Assembly: GCA_903862155.1 (NCBI GenBank)
Contig: CAIOXF010000186.1
Span: forward strand, 1 to 14,141
Length of the DNA stretch: 14,141 nt
Direction of reading: 5' to 3'
Source of the DNA: an uncultured cyanobacterium
GTDB lineage: Bacteria; Cyanobacteriota; Cyanobacteriia; PCC-6307; Cyanobiaceae
The notes under the pieces were generated by a model that was given only the letters and a program-made list of their open reading frames with translations, was not told the origin of the DNA and did not search any database. Below, piece by piece: positions 6,735 through 13,877 of this stretch. Position numbers and translations under genes: made by a program. Every line of letters starts with the position of its first letter. Positions within the stretch are counted from its first letter, which is position 1.

Positions 6735-7088
6735 ATGAGCGAGACCACCTCCCCCGGCCCCTACGCCATCGTTGAGGCCTCCGGCCAGCAGTTCTGGCTG
6801 CAGCCCAACCGTTACGTCGATCTCGACCGGATTTCGGCCGACGTGGACAGCACTGTGACCCTCGAGAACGTGCTGTTGGTGAACGACGGCACCTCCGCCA
6901 CCCTGGGCCAGCCCTACGTCAAGGGCGCCACCGTGGAACTGAAGGTGATGGCGCACCGCCGCGGTCCGAAGGTGATCGTGTACAAGATGCGTCCCAAGAA
7001 GAAGACCCGCCGCAAGAACGGCCATCGCCAGGAACTCACCCGCGTGATGGTTCAGTCGATCAAGGTGGGCGGCAAGGCCCTGGCCTGA
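6735..7088 (+). CDS. rplU: Large-subunit ribosomal protein bL21
   Basis: This 117-residue protein of the 50S subunit binds 23S rRNA. YAIVEASGQQFWLQPNRYVDLDRI, found in every bL21 in some form, starts at residue 10. VKGATVELKVMAHRRGPKVIVYKMRPKKKTRRKNGHRQELTRV forms the basic RNA-binding loop and C-terminal strand. A short extension (MSETTSPGP) precedes the fold. It is followed 54 bp downstream by rpmA, the usual bacterial pair, with no terminator between, so they are probably co-transcribed. It is divergent from kaiA. No Shine-Dalgarno site precedes the ATG; a strong stem-loop lies immediately upstream and may influence initiation. Confidence 0.98.
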   Translation: MSETTSPGPYAIVEASGQQFWLQPNRYVDLDRISADVDSTVTLENVLLVNDGTSATLGQPYVKGATVELKVMAHRRGPKVIVYKMRPKKKTRRKNGHRQELTRVMVQSIKVGGKALA

Positions 7089-7142
7089 GCCCTCGCGAAC
7101 CGGCGTCCAGCCCCTCAACCGTTCCCCTGATTCCCTTCTGCA

Positions 7143-7406
7143 ATGGCCCACAAAAAAGGCACGGGTTCCACCCGTAACGGTCGCGATTCCAACTCCAAGC
7201 GCCTCGGCGTGAAGGCCTACGGCGGCGAAACCGTGAGCTCTGGCTCAATCCTGATCCGCCAGCGCGGCACCTCTGTTCTCGCCGGCGTGAACGTGGGTCG
7301 CGGCTCCGACGACACCCTGTTCGCCCTGGTGGACGGCGTCGTGAGCTTCGACACCATCAAGCGCGGTCTTCGCACCCGCAAGCGCATCAACGTGGCTGTG
7401 GGCTGA
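7143..7406 (+). CDS. rpmA: Large-subunit ribosomal protein bL27
   Basis: An 87-residue protein whose N-terminal tail reaches the peptidyl-transferase centre. The sequence starts MAHKKGTGSTRNGRDSNSKR, typical of bL27, without the cleavable N-terminal extension known from Firmicutes. VKAYGGETVSSGSILIRQRG and the GRGSDDTLFALVDG segment complete the conserved barrel. It is second in the rplU operon and followed at 7430 by a strong terminator. The 54-bp gap to rplU is pyrimidine-rich with no clear Shine-Dalgarno site. Confidence 0.98.
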   Translation: MAHKKGTGSTRNGRDSNSKRLGVKAYGGETVSSGSILIRQRGTSVLAGVNVGRGSDDTLFALVDGVVSFDTIKRGLRTRKRINVAVG

Positions 7407-7429
7407 TCGCCGACCCGTTCGATTCCTTC

Positions 7430-7460
7430 AAGCCGGTGGCTGAGCGCCACCGGCTTTTTT
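7430..7460 (+). terminator. Intrinsic terminator of the rplU-rpmA operon
   Basis: AGCCGGTGGC (7431-7440) pairs perfectly with GCCACCGGCT (7446-7455) around a 5-nt loop, and a T-run follows at once (7455-7460). It lies 24 nt after the rpmA stop. On the minus strand the hairpin is not followed by a T-run, so it probably does not serve the converging methyltransferase gene. Confidence 0.93.
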
Positions 7461-7473
7461 GATGGCCTGCCCG

Positions 7474-8232
7474 TCAGGGCATCAGCCGATAGGCACGGGT
7501 GGTGATCAGGTGGGGGTGGAACACCTCCAGGAACCGAAGCTGGAGCGTGCGGAAGAAAGCCTCCACCAGCTCAGGCGCATCGAAATGGAAGGGGTATTCG
7601 CCGTTGTGCCCCTTGAAGAAATACCAATTGAGCAGGGCCACTGCGGCAGGGTTCATGCGGCTGGCGAAAATCTCCAGCTGGCCCGCGGGATCGGGCAAGT
7701 GCTCCAGCACATCGAGGCACACCACCGTGTCGAACCTGGGCGGCAGAGCGGGATCGTCGAGATCGCGGAAGCAGGTGAGCTTGGCGGCCAGCCCCAGCTG
7801 CTCAGCCCGGCGCTGCACAAATGCCCGGTTGTGGGGGTTGAGATCCACAAACCACACCCGCTCCACCTCAGGCCGTGCCGCTGCCGCCAGGGCATGGCTG
7901 CCGATGCCACCGCCGAAATCGAGCACCTGACCCCGGGCGAACTGCTGCTGCAGGCGCAGGGTGTCGGCGATGTAGTCGGCGCTGCCGAGGTGCCAGGCCG
8001 CCAGCTCGAGCAGATGGACCGTTCCCACCGTGTCTTCGTAGAAGCTGCCGGCCTTCTCGGCATCGAAAGCTCCGGGGTGGAGCGCTGCCAGATCGGCCGT
8101 ACTGCGGGGCAAGCGCTGCTCCAGCTCGGCGGTTGAGAGCTGCAGATAGGCGCCCAGCTGCTGGCGGAGGCCGAAGCCATCGGCCAGGAAGCCTTCCACG
8201 TTGAGGGGGGCAGTGGCCTGCTGCTGCGTCAC
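7474..8232 (-). CDS. Class I SAM-dependent methyltransferase, substrate unknown
   Basis: About 252 residues with a Rossmann methyltransferase core after a roughly 100-residue helical N-terminal region. Motif I is VLDFGGGIG (about 103-111), the acidic residue ending strand 2 is in VWFVDLNP, and the post-I/motif II region is FDTVVCLDVLEHLPDP. Near the C-terminus, ALLNWYFFKGHNGEYPFHFD probably shapes the substrate pocket. Neither the motifs nor the neighbours tell the substrate: rpmA converges on it and truB is divergent. The start is uncertain. GTG 8232 is chosen because AGGG lies 5 nt upstream (8238-8241); a TTG at 8256 would add eight residues. No in-frame ATG exists near the N-terminus. Confidence 0.85.
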   Translation of the reverse strand: MTQQQATAPLNVEGFLADGFGLRQQLGAYLQLSTAELEQRLPRSTADLAALHPGAFDAEKAGSFYEDTVGTVHLLELAAWHLGSADYIADTLRLQQQFARGQVLDFGGGIGSHALAAAARPEVERVWFVDLNPHNRAFVQRRAEQLGLAAKLTCFRDLDDPALPPRFDTVVCLDVLEHLPDPAGQLEIFASRMNPAAVALLNWYFFKGHNGEYPFHFDAPELVEAFFRTLQLRFLEVFHPHLITTRAYRLMP

Positions 8233-8281
8233 GCCAGCCCTGAATGCGACGCTCAACCTACGCGCCGGCCCCCTTCATCCC

Positions 8282-9160
8282 ATGGCAGAACAGGTGCCCT
8301 GCGGCTTCCTGGTGCTTGATAAGCCCGCCGGCCTCACCTCCCACGCCTGCGTGGGCAAGGTGCGCAGGGCCTACGGGCTGCGCCGCGTGGGCCATGGCGG
8401 CACCCTCGATCCAGCCGTGACCGGTGTGCTGCCGATCGCCGTGGGGGCCGCAACCCGACTGCTGCCTTACCTGGAGGGCGATAAGGCCTACCGAGGCGTG
8501 GTGCAGCTGGGACTCCGCACCAGCACCGACGATCTGGAGGGGGAGGTGCTCAGCCGATGCCCCGTGCCAGCCCTCGATCCCGCGGCCCTGGAGCTGGCCC
8601 TGGCGGCGTTTCGAGGCCCAATCCAGCAGCGGCCACCCCAGGTGTCGGCCGTGCATGTGGATGGGGAGCGGGCCTATGCCCGCAGCCGCCGCGGCGAAAC
8701 GGTGGAGCTGGCGGCTCGGTCCGTCACGGTTTACCGCCTGGAGCTGCTGGGTTGGGATCAGGCCAGTAGCCAGCTGGAGCTGGAGGTGCATTGCTCCGCA
8801 GGCACCTACATCCGCTCCCTGGCCCGCGATCTGGGGGAGGCCCTGGGTTGCGGCGGCGCCTTGGCCCGCCTGCGCCGCACCGAGGCCCTGGGCTTCGGGC
8901 TGGACCAGGCGGTGACCCTGGAAGCACTCCCCCAACCCCTGCTGGATCCCCTGGCGGCCCTGAGCCACCTGCCCCAGCAGTGGCTTGAGCCCGAGCAATG
9001 GAACGGCTGGCGCTGCGGCCGCGCCTTCCCGGCCACCCAGGCGCTGGATGCGGATGCCCCGGTGGCCGTGCTGGGCCCGGATGGCAACCTGGCCGGCATG
9101 GCCCGAGCCGTGGCCGGGGGCCTGCTGCAGCCCAAGCTGGTCTTCGACGCGGCGGGCTGA
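8282..9160 (+). CDS. truB: tRNA pseudouridine-55 synthase TruB
   Basis: The enzyme isomerises U55 in the T-loop of tRNAs. From ATG 8282 it has 292 residues. The N-terminus GFLVLDKPAGLTSHACV is the usual TruB opening. GHGGTLDPAVTGVLPIAVG carries the catalytic Asp43. YRGVVQLGLRTSTDDLEGE, RPPQVSAVHVDGERAYARSR and CSAGTYIRSLARDLG are further family blocks. The C-terminal part resembles the TruB C-terminal or PUA-like region and ends with VAGGLLQPKLVF. The frame is open to 8201 but the upstream part overlaps the methyltransferase gene and is not TruB-like. yebC follows after 46 bp and is probably co-transcribed. Confidence 0.96.
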   Translation: MAEQVPCGFLVLDKPAGLTSHACVGKVRRAYGLRRVGHGGTLDPAVTGVLPIAVGAATRLLPYLEGDKAYRGVVQLGLRTSTDDLEGEVLSRCPVPALDPAALELALAAFRGPIQQRPPQVSAVHVDGERAYARSRRGETVELAARSVTVYRLELLGWDQASSQLELEVHCSAGTYIRSLARDLGEALGCGGALARLRRTEALGFGLDQAVTLEALPQPLLDPLAALSHLPQQWLEPEQWNGWRCGRAFPATQALDADAPVAVLGPDGNLAGMARAVAGGLLQPKLVFDAAG

Positions 9161-9206
9161 ACCACCAGGCGCCGCCTGTTCGTCGTTTCGCCCGTTACCG
9201 ATCCCG

Positions 9207-10025
9207 ATGGCCGGCCACAGCAAGTGGGCCCAGATCAAGCGCACCAAGGCGGTGGTGGATGCCAAGCGCGGGGCGGTGTTCACCCGGCTAGGGCGCGAAA
9301 TCATGGTGGCCGCCCGCGGCGGCGCCGATCCGGCCGGCAACTTCCAACTGCGCACGGCGATCGAGAAGGCTAAGGCGGCCCGCATGCCCAGCGCCAACAT
9401 CGAGCGCGCCATCGCTAAAGGCTCCGGCCAGCTCAGCGGCGAGGGCGAGCAGTTTGAAACCGTGCGCTACGAGGGCTATGGCGCCGGCGGCGTGGCCGTG
9501 CTGGTGGAAGCCTTCACCGACAACCGCAACCGCACAGCCGCCGAATTGCGCCTGGCCTTCAGCAAGAACGGCGGCAACCTGGGTGAAACCGGCTGCGTGG
9601 GCTACCTGTTTGAGCAGCGCAGCGTGGCGCGGCTCGCCCCGGGCAGCAGCCAGCCCGAGATCCATGAAGATGCGCTGCTGGAGAGCTTGCTGGCCCTCGA
9701 AGAAAGCGGAGGCCCGGCAGCCCTGGGCTACGAACTGCTGGACCCAAACGCTGAGGAAGATGGCGATGGGGCCGGCGCAGAAGTGTTCGGCGCGTTCGAA
9801 GATCTGGAACGACTGCAAGACGGCCTACGCCGTCAGGGCTGGCAGCTGATCAGCTGGGAACACCGCTGGATGCCGCAAACCTCCTGCAACCTCAGCGATC
9901 CAGAGCAGTTGCGCCGCTGCCTGCGCATGCTCGATGCGCTCGAATCCCTCGACGACGTGCGCAGCGTGAGCTCCAACCTCGACGCCGATGCCGATGCGAT
10001 GGAGGCGGCCGTGGCCCTCGGTTGA
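9207..10025 (+). CDS. yebC: YebC/TACO1-family translation or transcription factor
   Basis: A cytosolic protein of 272 residues. The YebC/TACO1 family was first described as transcription regulators; some members, and mitochondrial TACO1, act on translation, including relief of stalling at proline runs. The start MAGHSKWAQIKRTKAVVDAKRG is diagnostic and fixes the ATG at 9207. Further blocks are KARMPSANIERAIAKG, YEGYGAGGVAVLVEAFTDN, NRTAAELRLAFSKNGG and TGCVGYLFEQR. It is some 20-30 residues longer than many bacterial homologues; an acidic low-complexity stretch DPNAEEDGDGAGAE (about 179-192) accounts for part of this. The gene is 46 bp after truB and converges on nagB with a 13-bp gap, without a visible T-rich terminator. 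Confidence 0.95.
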   Translation: MAGHSKWAQIKRTKAVVDAKRGAVFTRLGREIMVAARGGADPAGNFQLRTAIEKAKAARMPSANIERAIAKGSGQLSGEGEQFETVRYEGYGAGGVAVLVEAFTDNRNRTAAELRLAFSKNGGNLGETGCVGYLFEQRSVARLAPGSSQPEIHEDALLESLLALEESGGPAALGYELLDPNAEEDGDGAGAEVFGAFEDLERLQDGLRRQGWQLISWEHRWMPQTSCNLSDPEQLRRCLRMLDALESLDDVRSVSSNLDADADAMEAAVALG

Positions 10026-10038
10026 GGCCCTGAGCTGA

Positions 10039-10785
10039 TCAACCCTGAACCCAGGGCGCTGCCTCCCGATCGGCGATCACGGTGACGGCCCGGTGCTGCT
10101 GCAGCCAGCTGGCCGGCAGCGCCGCCGTCGGCGGCTCCTCCAGCACCCGGCGCAGGATGTCGGCCTTCGCTGGCCCCGTAACCACCAGCAGGATCTCCTC
10201 GGCCGCCAGGATCTCGGCCAGGCCCAGGGTGATGGCCAGCTCGGGCACCAACGCCGGATCGCCACCGAAGGCCGCCGCGTTCTGCTGGCGAGTCGCCGGG
10301 CTCAGCGGCAGACAGCGGCAGCGGGCATCGGTAGCGCAGGGGGGCTCGTTGAAGCCCACATGGCCATTAAGCCCAAGCCCCAGCAGCTGGAGCCCAATCC
10401 CACCGGCCGCTGCCAGGTCAGCGGCGTAGCGAGCCGCTTCGGCAGCGGGGTCTGCAGCAGCCCCTTCCGGCAGCTTGACCCGGGCCGGATCCAGGGCCAG
10501 GGGAGCCGTCAGGTGCTGATGCATGAAGGAGAGGAAGCTGCGCGGGTCGCTGGTGGCCAGGCCCACGTACTCATCAAGGTTGAAGCTGCTCCAGCATTGC
10601 GAGAGCACTGCACGCTCCAGGGCCGGAAGCGCCTCCCAACGCTCAGCAAGGGCGGCGTACACCGGCTCCATCGTGCGCCCGGTGGCCAGCCCAAGGGGCC
10701 GCCGTCCCCGACGGCAAGCCTGCAACAAACGCTCGGCCACCGCCGCCGCCACCGCCGTGGCATCGGGCTCCACCCGCAGCTCCAC
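10039..10785 (-). CDS. nagB: Glucosamine-6-phosphate deaminase (NagB-like)
   Basis: The enzyme converts glucosamine-6-phosphate to fructose-6-phosphate and ammonia. The family also includes 6-phosphogluconolactonases, but FNLDEYVGL (Asp71) and GLGLNGHVGFNEP (Asn140, His142, Glu147) are NagB motifs. The Asn in place of E. coli Asp141 is also found in Gram-positive NagB. LGLATGRTMEPVYAAL forms the phosphate loop and LLVVTGPAKADILRRV is conserved C-terminally. From GTG 10785 it has 248 residues. That codon is 2 nt past the spoIID stop, so translation is probably coupled. A GTG at 10773 with GGAG 6 nt upstream is an alternative. The open frame continues to 10887 only as overlap with spoIID. Confidence 0.88.
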   Translation of the reverse strand: MELRVEPDATAVAAAVAERLLQACRRGRRPLGLATGRTMEPVYAALAERWEALPALERAVLSQCWSSFNLDEYVGLATSDPRSFLSFMHQHLTAPLALDPARVKLPEGAAADPAAEAARYAADLAAAGGIGLQLLGLGLNGHVGFNEPPCATDARCRCLPLSPATRQQNAAAFGGDPALVPELAITLGLAEILAAEEILLVVTGPAKADILRRVLEEPPTAALPASWLQQHRAVTVIADREAAPWVQG

Positions 10786-10787
10786 GC

Positions 10788-12140
10788 TCAGGGAGTCCCA
10801 TAGGGGCGCAGCTGGGTGCCCCGGTAGTAGTGGCTGAGGATCTGCTCGTAACTGCGGCCCTGCTGGGCCATCGCATAGGCGCCCCACTGGCTCATGCCCA
10901 CCCCGTGGCCAAAGCCGCGGCCGATGGCTATCAGCGTCGGTTGGGACAGTTGCAGCGGCGGGGAATCGATCGACGGCAGCGGCGGCGGCATCTGGGGCTG
11001 GCTGGCGCTGGCCTCCGCCGGCACCAATGCCACCTCTGGCGCCACGGTTTCAAAGCGCACCATGGTGCTGCGCAGGCCCAGCCGGCTGCGCAGCTCCGGG
11101 CCGGTGAGCACCAGGGTGCCGGCCGGGCCGATCACGCGTGCCTGGTGAATGCGGCCGCTGCCGGTGGTGGCCAGCACATCAATGCGCGTGGCGCCGCCGA
11201 TCTCCCGGAAGGCCTTGCGCAGCATCTCCGGATCGAGGCGTTGCTGCCACTGGCTCACCGGGCTGGCGGCATCGAAGTCGGGAACGCTCACCAGATAGGG
11301 GAGCTGGCGGCTCCAGAGATCGCCACTGTTCTCGGTGCTGCCGCCGGCGCTGCTGTGGAACACGGCATTGGCCAGGTCGCCGTCGAAGGTGAGCACCTGG
11401 CCGCGGGTGGCGGCCACCGCCTCGCGGGTGGAGGGCCTTTCAGCCTCGATGCCCTTGTACACCTGGCTGGCCACGGTGGCCTTCACATCGAAGGCAGCGG
11501 CGGGCTTGCGCTGGCGGAGGGCATAGGTGCGGGCGGCCACCGCCTGGGCCCGCAGCGCGGGCTGGGGCCAGCTGGCCGGCATCTCACTGCCCACCACGCT
11601 GGGCAGGTAGGTCTCGAGCGGCACGTGGTTCACGGCCTGGAGGCTGGCGCGACCCACCAGCACCTGGAGCTGGCCCCGATAGCGCCGCTGCTGCAACTGG
11701 AAATCCCCCTGGGGCGGCTCCGCCTGGGCCGCATCGGCAGCTGCAGGGACGGCCGAACCGATCACCGCCCGCAGGCTGAAGGGCTGCAGCCACAGGGCGC
11801 TGCCGGCTGGAAGCAGCTCGCGGCTGCGGCCGTCGTCGAGCACCACCACCCCGTCTTGCAGGAGCAGGCGCACGCTCTGGCCCGCCGGAATCACGATGCC
11901 GCCGGGATTGAGCCGCAGGGGCCGATCCAGCGCCGCAATGGTGAGCGCGCTGCTCTCAGCCAGCAGCACCCGCAGCATCGGCTCGGTGGCCTGGGGGGCC
12001 ATACCCCGCTCCTGGGCGATGGCGGCCTGCTGCAACGGCAGGGCACCAGGCACCAGCCCCGCAGCCAGCAGGAGCAATGGCACCAGCCGGTGGCGGAAGC
12101 GGCGGAACACGAACGTGGCGGGAAGGCCGGGGCACGCCAT
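10788..12140 (-). CDS. Secreted SpoIID/LytB-domain protein
   Basis: A 450-residue exported protein. The N-terminus has basic residues (RRFRHR), a hydrophobic stretch at about 19-35 and a possible cleavage after AIA (residue 42), which argues for ATG 12140 and against the longer open frame. The SpoIID domain begins near ETYLPSVVGSEMP and contains LRAQAVAARTYAL, FHSSAGGSTENSGDLW and the end motif GRGFGHGVGMSQWGAYAMA, followed by YEQILSHYYRGTQL. SpoIID is a peptidoglycan lytic transglycosylase acting on denuded glycan, and LytB an amidase enhancer; in cyanobacteria the role is presumed to be cell-wall remodelling. Between signal and domain is a less conserved beta-rich region. It is divergent from rnz across 40 bp and leads a two-gene unit with nagB. 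Confidence 0.93.
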   Translation of the reverse strand: MACPGLPATFVFRRFRHRLVPLLLLAAGLVPGALPLQQAAIAQERGMAPQATEPMLRVLLAESSALTIAALDRPLRLNPGGIVIPAGQSVRLLLQDGVVVLDDGRSRELLPAGSALWLQPFSLRAVIGSAVPAAADAAQAEPPQGDFQLQQRRYRGQLQVLVGRASLQAVNHVPLETYLPSVVGSEMPASWPQPALRAQAVAARTYALRQRKPAAAFDVKATVASQVYKGIEAERPSTREAVAATRGQVLTFDGDLANAVFHSSAGGSTENSGDLWSRQLPYLVSVPDFDAASPVSQWQQRLDPEMLRKAFREIGGATRIDVLATTGSGRIHQARVIGPAGTLVLTGPELRSRLGLRSTMVRFETVAPEVALVPAEASASQPQMPPPLPSIDSPPLQLSQPTLIAIGRGFGHGVGMSQWGAYAMAQQGRSYEQILSHYYRGTQLRPYGTP

Positions 12141-12180
12141 TGTGGCCGCCGTGGCAGCATGCGCCAGAGGCACAGCGCGC

Positions 12181-13152
12181 GTGCAGGTCACCTTTCTGGG
12201 CACCAGCTCGGGCGTTCCGACCCGAGGCCGCAATGTGTCGGCGGTGGCCCTACGGCTGCCCCAGCGCAGTGAGCTGTGGCTTTTCGACTGCGGTGAAGGC
12301 ACCCAGCACCAGTTCCTGCGCAGCGAACTGCGGGTGAGCCAACTCAGCCGTGTCTTCATCACCCACATGCATGGCGACCACGTGCTGGGTTTGCCGGGGC
12401 TGCTGGCGAGCCTGGGCCTGGCGGGAGCCTGCACCGGCATCGATCTCTACGGCCCCGATCCCCTGCGCGATTACCTGGAAGGTGTGTTGCGCACCACCTC
12501 CACCCGCATCGGCTACCCGGTGCGCAGCCACAAGGTGAAGAATGCCGCCGCCAGCGGTGAGCTCGTGCTCGACGACGGCGACCTCACCGTTCGGTGCACC
12601 TCATTAACCCACCGGGTGCCGGCCTATGCCTACCGGGTGGATCAGAAACCCCGGGCCGGCCGCTTCGACATCGAGCAGGCCCGCGCCCTCGGCATTCCTC
12701 CAGGTCCCATTTACGCCGAGCTGAAGAAGGGCCGCACCGTGACCCTCGACGACGGGCGGATCATCAAAGGCACAAGCCTCTGCGGGCCGGAGCGCCCTGG
12801 CGCCAGCGTTGTGTATTGCACCGACACGGTGTTTTGCGAGGCGGCTGTGGAGCTGGCGCAGGGTGCTGACCTGCTGATCCACGAGAGCACCTTCTCCCAC
12901 GCCGAAGCGGAGATGGCCTTCGCCCGCCAGCATTCCACCAGCACCATGGCCGCCCAGACAGCCCTCGCCGCCGGCGTGAAGCAGCTGGCCCTCACCCACT
13001 TAAGCCCCCGCTACGTGCCGGGCAACCCCGTAACGCCCGACGACCTGCTCAACGAAGCCCAAGCGATCTTCGCCAACACGGTGCTGGCCAAGGACTTCCT
13101 CAGCATTGATGTGATCCCGCCGGAGCCGGAGCAGGCGCCAGACGCGAGCTGA
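12181..13152 (+). CDS. rnz: Ribonuclease Z (tRNA 3' endonuclease)
   Basis: This zinc-dependent beta-lactamase-fold endonuclease removes tRNA 3' trailers. From GTG 12181 the protein has 323 residues and opens with QVTFLGTSSGVPTRGRN, standard for RNase Z; AGAGG 10 nt upstream supports this start. The upstream frame to 11896 is antisense to spoIID. Metal ligands are all present: His62, His64, Asp66 and His67 in THMHGDH, His144 in LTHRVP, Asp215 in CTDTV and His273 in LTHLSPRY. The exosite arm region includes IPPGPIYAELKKG and GRIIKGTSLCGP. It is divergent from spoIID; psbV follows 111 bp downstream. A short hairpin spans the stop codon but has no T-run. Confidence 0.96.
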   Translation: MQVTFLGTSSGVPTRGRNVSAVALRLPQRSELWLFDCGEGTQHQFLRSELRVSQLSRVFITHMHGDHVLGLPGLLASLGLAGACTGIDLYGPDPLRDYLEGVLRTTSTRIGYPVRSHKVKNAAASGELVLDDGDLTVRCTSLTHRVPAYAYRVDQKPRAGRFDIEQARALGIPPGPIYAELKKGRTVTLDDGRIIKGTSLCGPERPGASVVYCTDTVFCEAAVELAQGADLLIHESTFSHAEAEMAFARQHSTSTMAAQTALAAGVKQLALTHLSPRYVPGNPVTPDDLLNEAQAIFANTVLAKDFLSIDVIPPEPEQAPDAS

Positions 13153-13228
13153 GCTCGCATCAGCCCCTGCAACAGTTCACGCCATTCGCCACCGGAGGCC
13201 CCATCCCCCGTGATACAAGGTCTCCGAT

Positions 13229-13242
13229 GCGGTGATCACCGC
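13229..13242. promoter_or_regulatory. Perfect 14-bp palindrome upstream of psbV
   Basis: GCGGTGATCACCGC is fully self-complementary and lies 21 bp before the psbV ATG in an otherwise featureless 111-bp gap. A weak TGATACAAG (13211-13219) just upstream is a poor -10 candidate, with no -35 match. The palindrome could be an operator or part of the 5' leader. In a 14-kb GC-rich window one such palindrome is expected by chance, so only the position makes it worth listing. Confidence 0.25.
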
Positions 13243-13263
13243 CCTTCCGCCCGGCTTCTCCTG

Positions 13264-13782
13264 ATGGCCTCCTCCCTCACCTCAGCCATTCGCGCGCTGG
13301 CCCGCACGCTTCTGGCCCTGCCCCTGGCCCTGCTGCTGCTGGCCAGCTTCGGAGCCCCTGCCCAGGCCGCCCAGTGGACCACCGATCAGCTGACGGTTCC
13401 CGCAGACGCCGACGGCAGCCTGGTGACCTTCACCGAGCAGGAGATCCGCACCGGCCGCAAGCTGTTCAACAACAGCTGCGGTGAGTGCCATGCCGGCGGC
13501 ATCACCAAGACCAACCACAACGTGGGCCTCGACCCCGAGACCCTGGCCCTGGCCACCCCCGCCCGCGACAACGTGGCAGCCCTGGTGGACTACATGAAGG
13601 ACCCCACCAGCTACGACGGCGAGTACTCCATCTCCGACGTGCACCCCAGCATCCGCAGCAGCGACATCTTTGTGAAGATGCGCGATCTCGACGACGAAGA
13701 CCTGCGCGACATGGCTGGTTACATGCTGGTGGCCCCGAAGGTGCAGGGCCTGCAGTGGGGTGGCGGCAAGATCTACTTCTGA
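13264..13782 (+). CDS. psbV: Photosystem II cytochrome c550 (PsbV) precursor
   Basis: An extrinsic lumenal PSII subunit that stabilises the Mn4CaO5 cluster. From ATG 13264 the precursor has 172 residues. The Sec signal has Arg10/Arg14, a hydrophobic LLALPLALLLLASF and the cleavage motif AQA/A after residue 35, leaving a 137-residue mature protein, the size known for PsbV. The heme motif CGECH is at 72-76. The axial ligands His76 and His127 (in DVHPSI) become His41 and His92 after cleavage, exactly the numbering of the thermophilic Synechococcus protein. Other family blocks are GGITKTN, TLALATP, LVDYMKDPTSYDG and the terminal WGGGKIYF. A GTG at 13210 in frame would add 18 residues before the signal peptide and is unlikely. 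A strong terminator follows. Confidence 0.97.
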   Translation: MASSLTSAIRALARTLLALPLALLLLASFGAPAQAAQWTTDQLTVPADADGSLVTFTEQEIRTGRKLFNNSCGECHAGGITKTNHNVGLDPETLALATPARDNVAALVDYMKDPTSYDGEYSISDVHPSIRSSDIFVKMRDLDDEDLRDMAGYMLVAPKVQGLQWGGGKIYF

Positions 13783-13834
13783 TTCAGGCTCGAATGATTC
13801 GCCGAGCTCCTCAAAGCTCCCGGATCCAGATCTC

Positions 13835-13862
13835 AGGCCCCGGCTCCGGCCGGGGCTTTTTT
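13835..13862 (+). terminator. Intrinsic terminator of psbV
   Basis: GCCCCGG (13837-13843) pairs with CCGGGGC (13850-13856) around a 6-nt loop, extended by G-U and A-U pairs, and runs into six T residues (13857-13862). It lies about 50 nt after the psbV stop. Read leftward there is no T-run after the hairpin, so it probably serves only psbV. Confidence 0.92.
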
Positions 13863-13877
13863 GTGGGCGGGCACGGC

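Noticed and set aside
8258..9412. 384-codon open frame on the minus strand antisense to truB and the start of yebC
   Set aside because: It spans two genuine genes and the gap between them and translates to Gly/Gln/Ala-rich sequence without domains.
10027..10057. GCCCTG...CAGGGC inverted repeat between yebC and nagB as a terminator
   Set aside because: The loop is 19 nt, the right arm is inside nagB, and there is no T-run on either side.
11896..12180. 95-codon upstream extension of rnz
   Set aside because: It lies mostly within spoIID on the opposite strand, and the RNase Z fold begins at the GTG at 12181 with the family's usual opening.
10830..12272. 480-codon open frame on the plus strand antisense to spoIID
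   Set aside because: It mirrors the spoIID gene, whose product has a signal peptide and diagnostic motifs. The antisense translation is low-complexity Gly/His/Gln/Arg/Ala, as expected from high-GC third positions.
13144..13158. GCGAGC-TGA-GCTCGC hairpin with the rnz stop codon as its loop, considered as a terminator
   Set aside because: The loop is only 3 nt and no T-run follows; probably a chance palindrome at the gene end.
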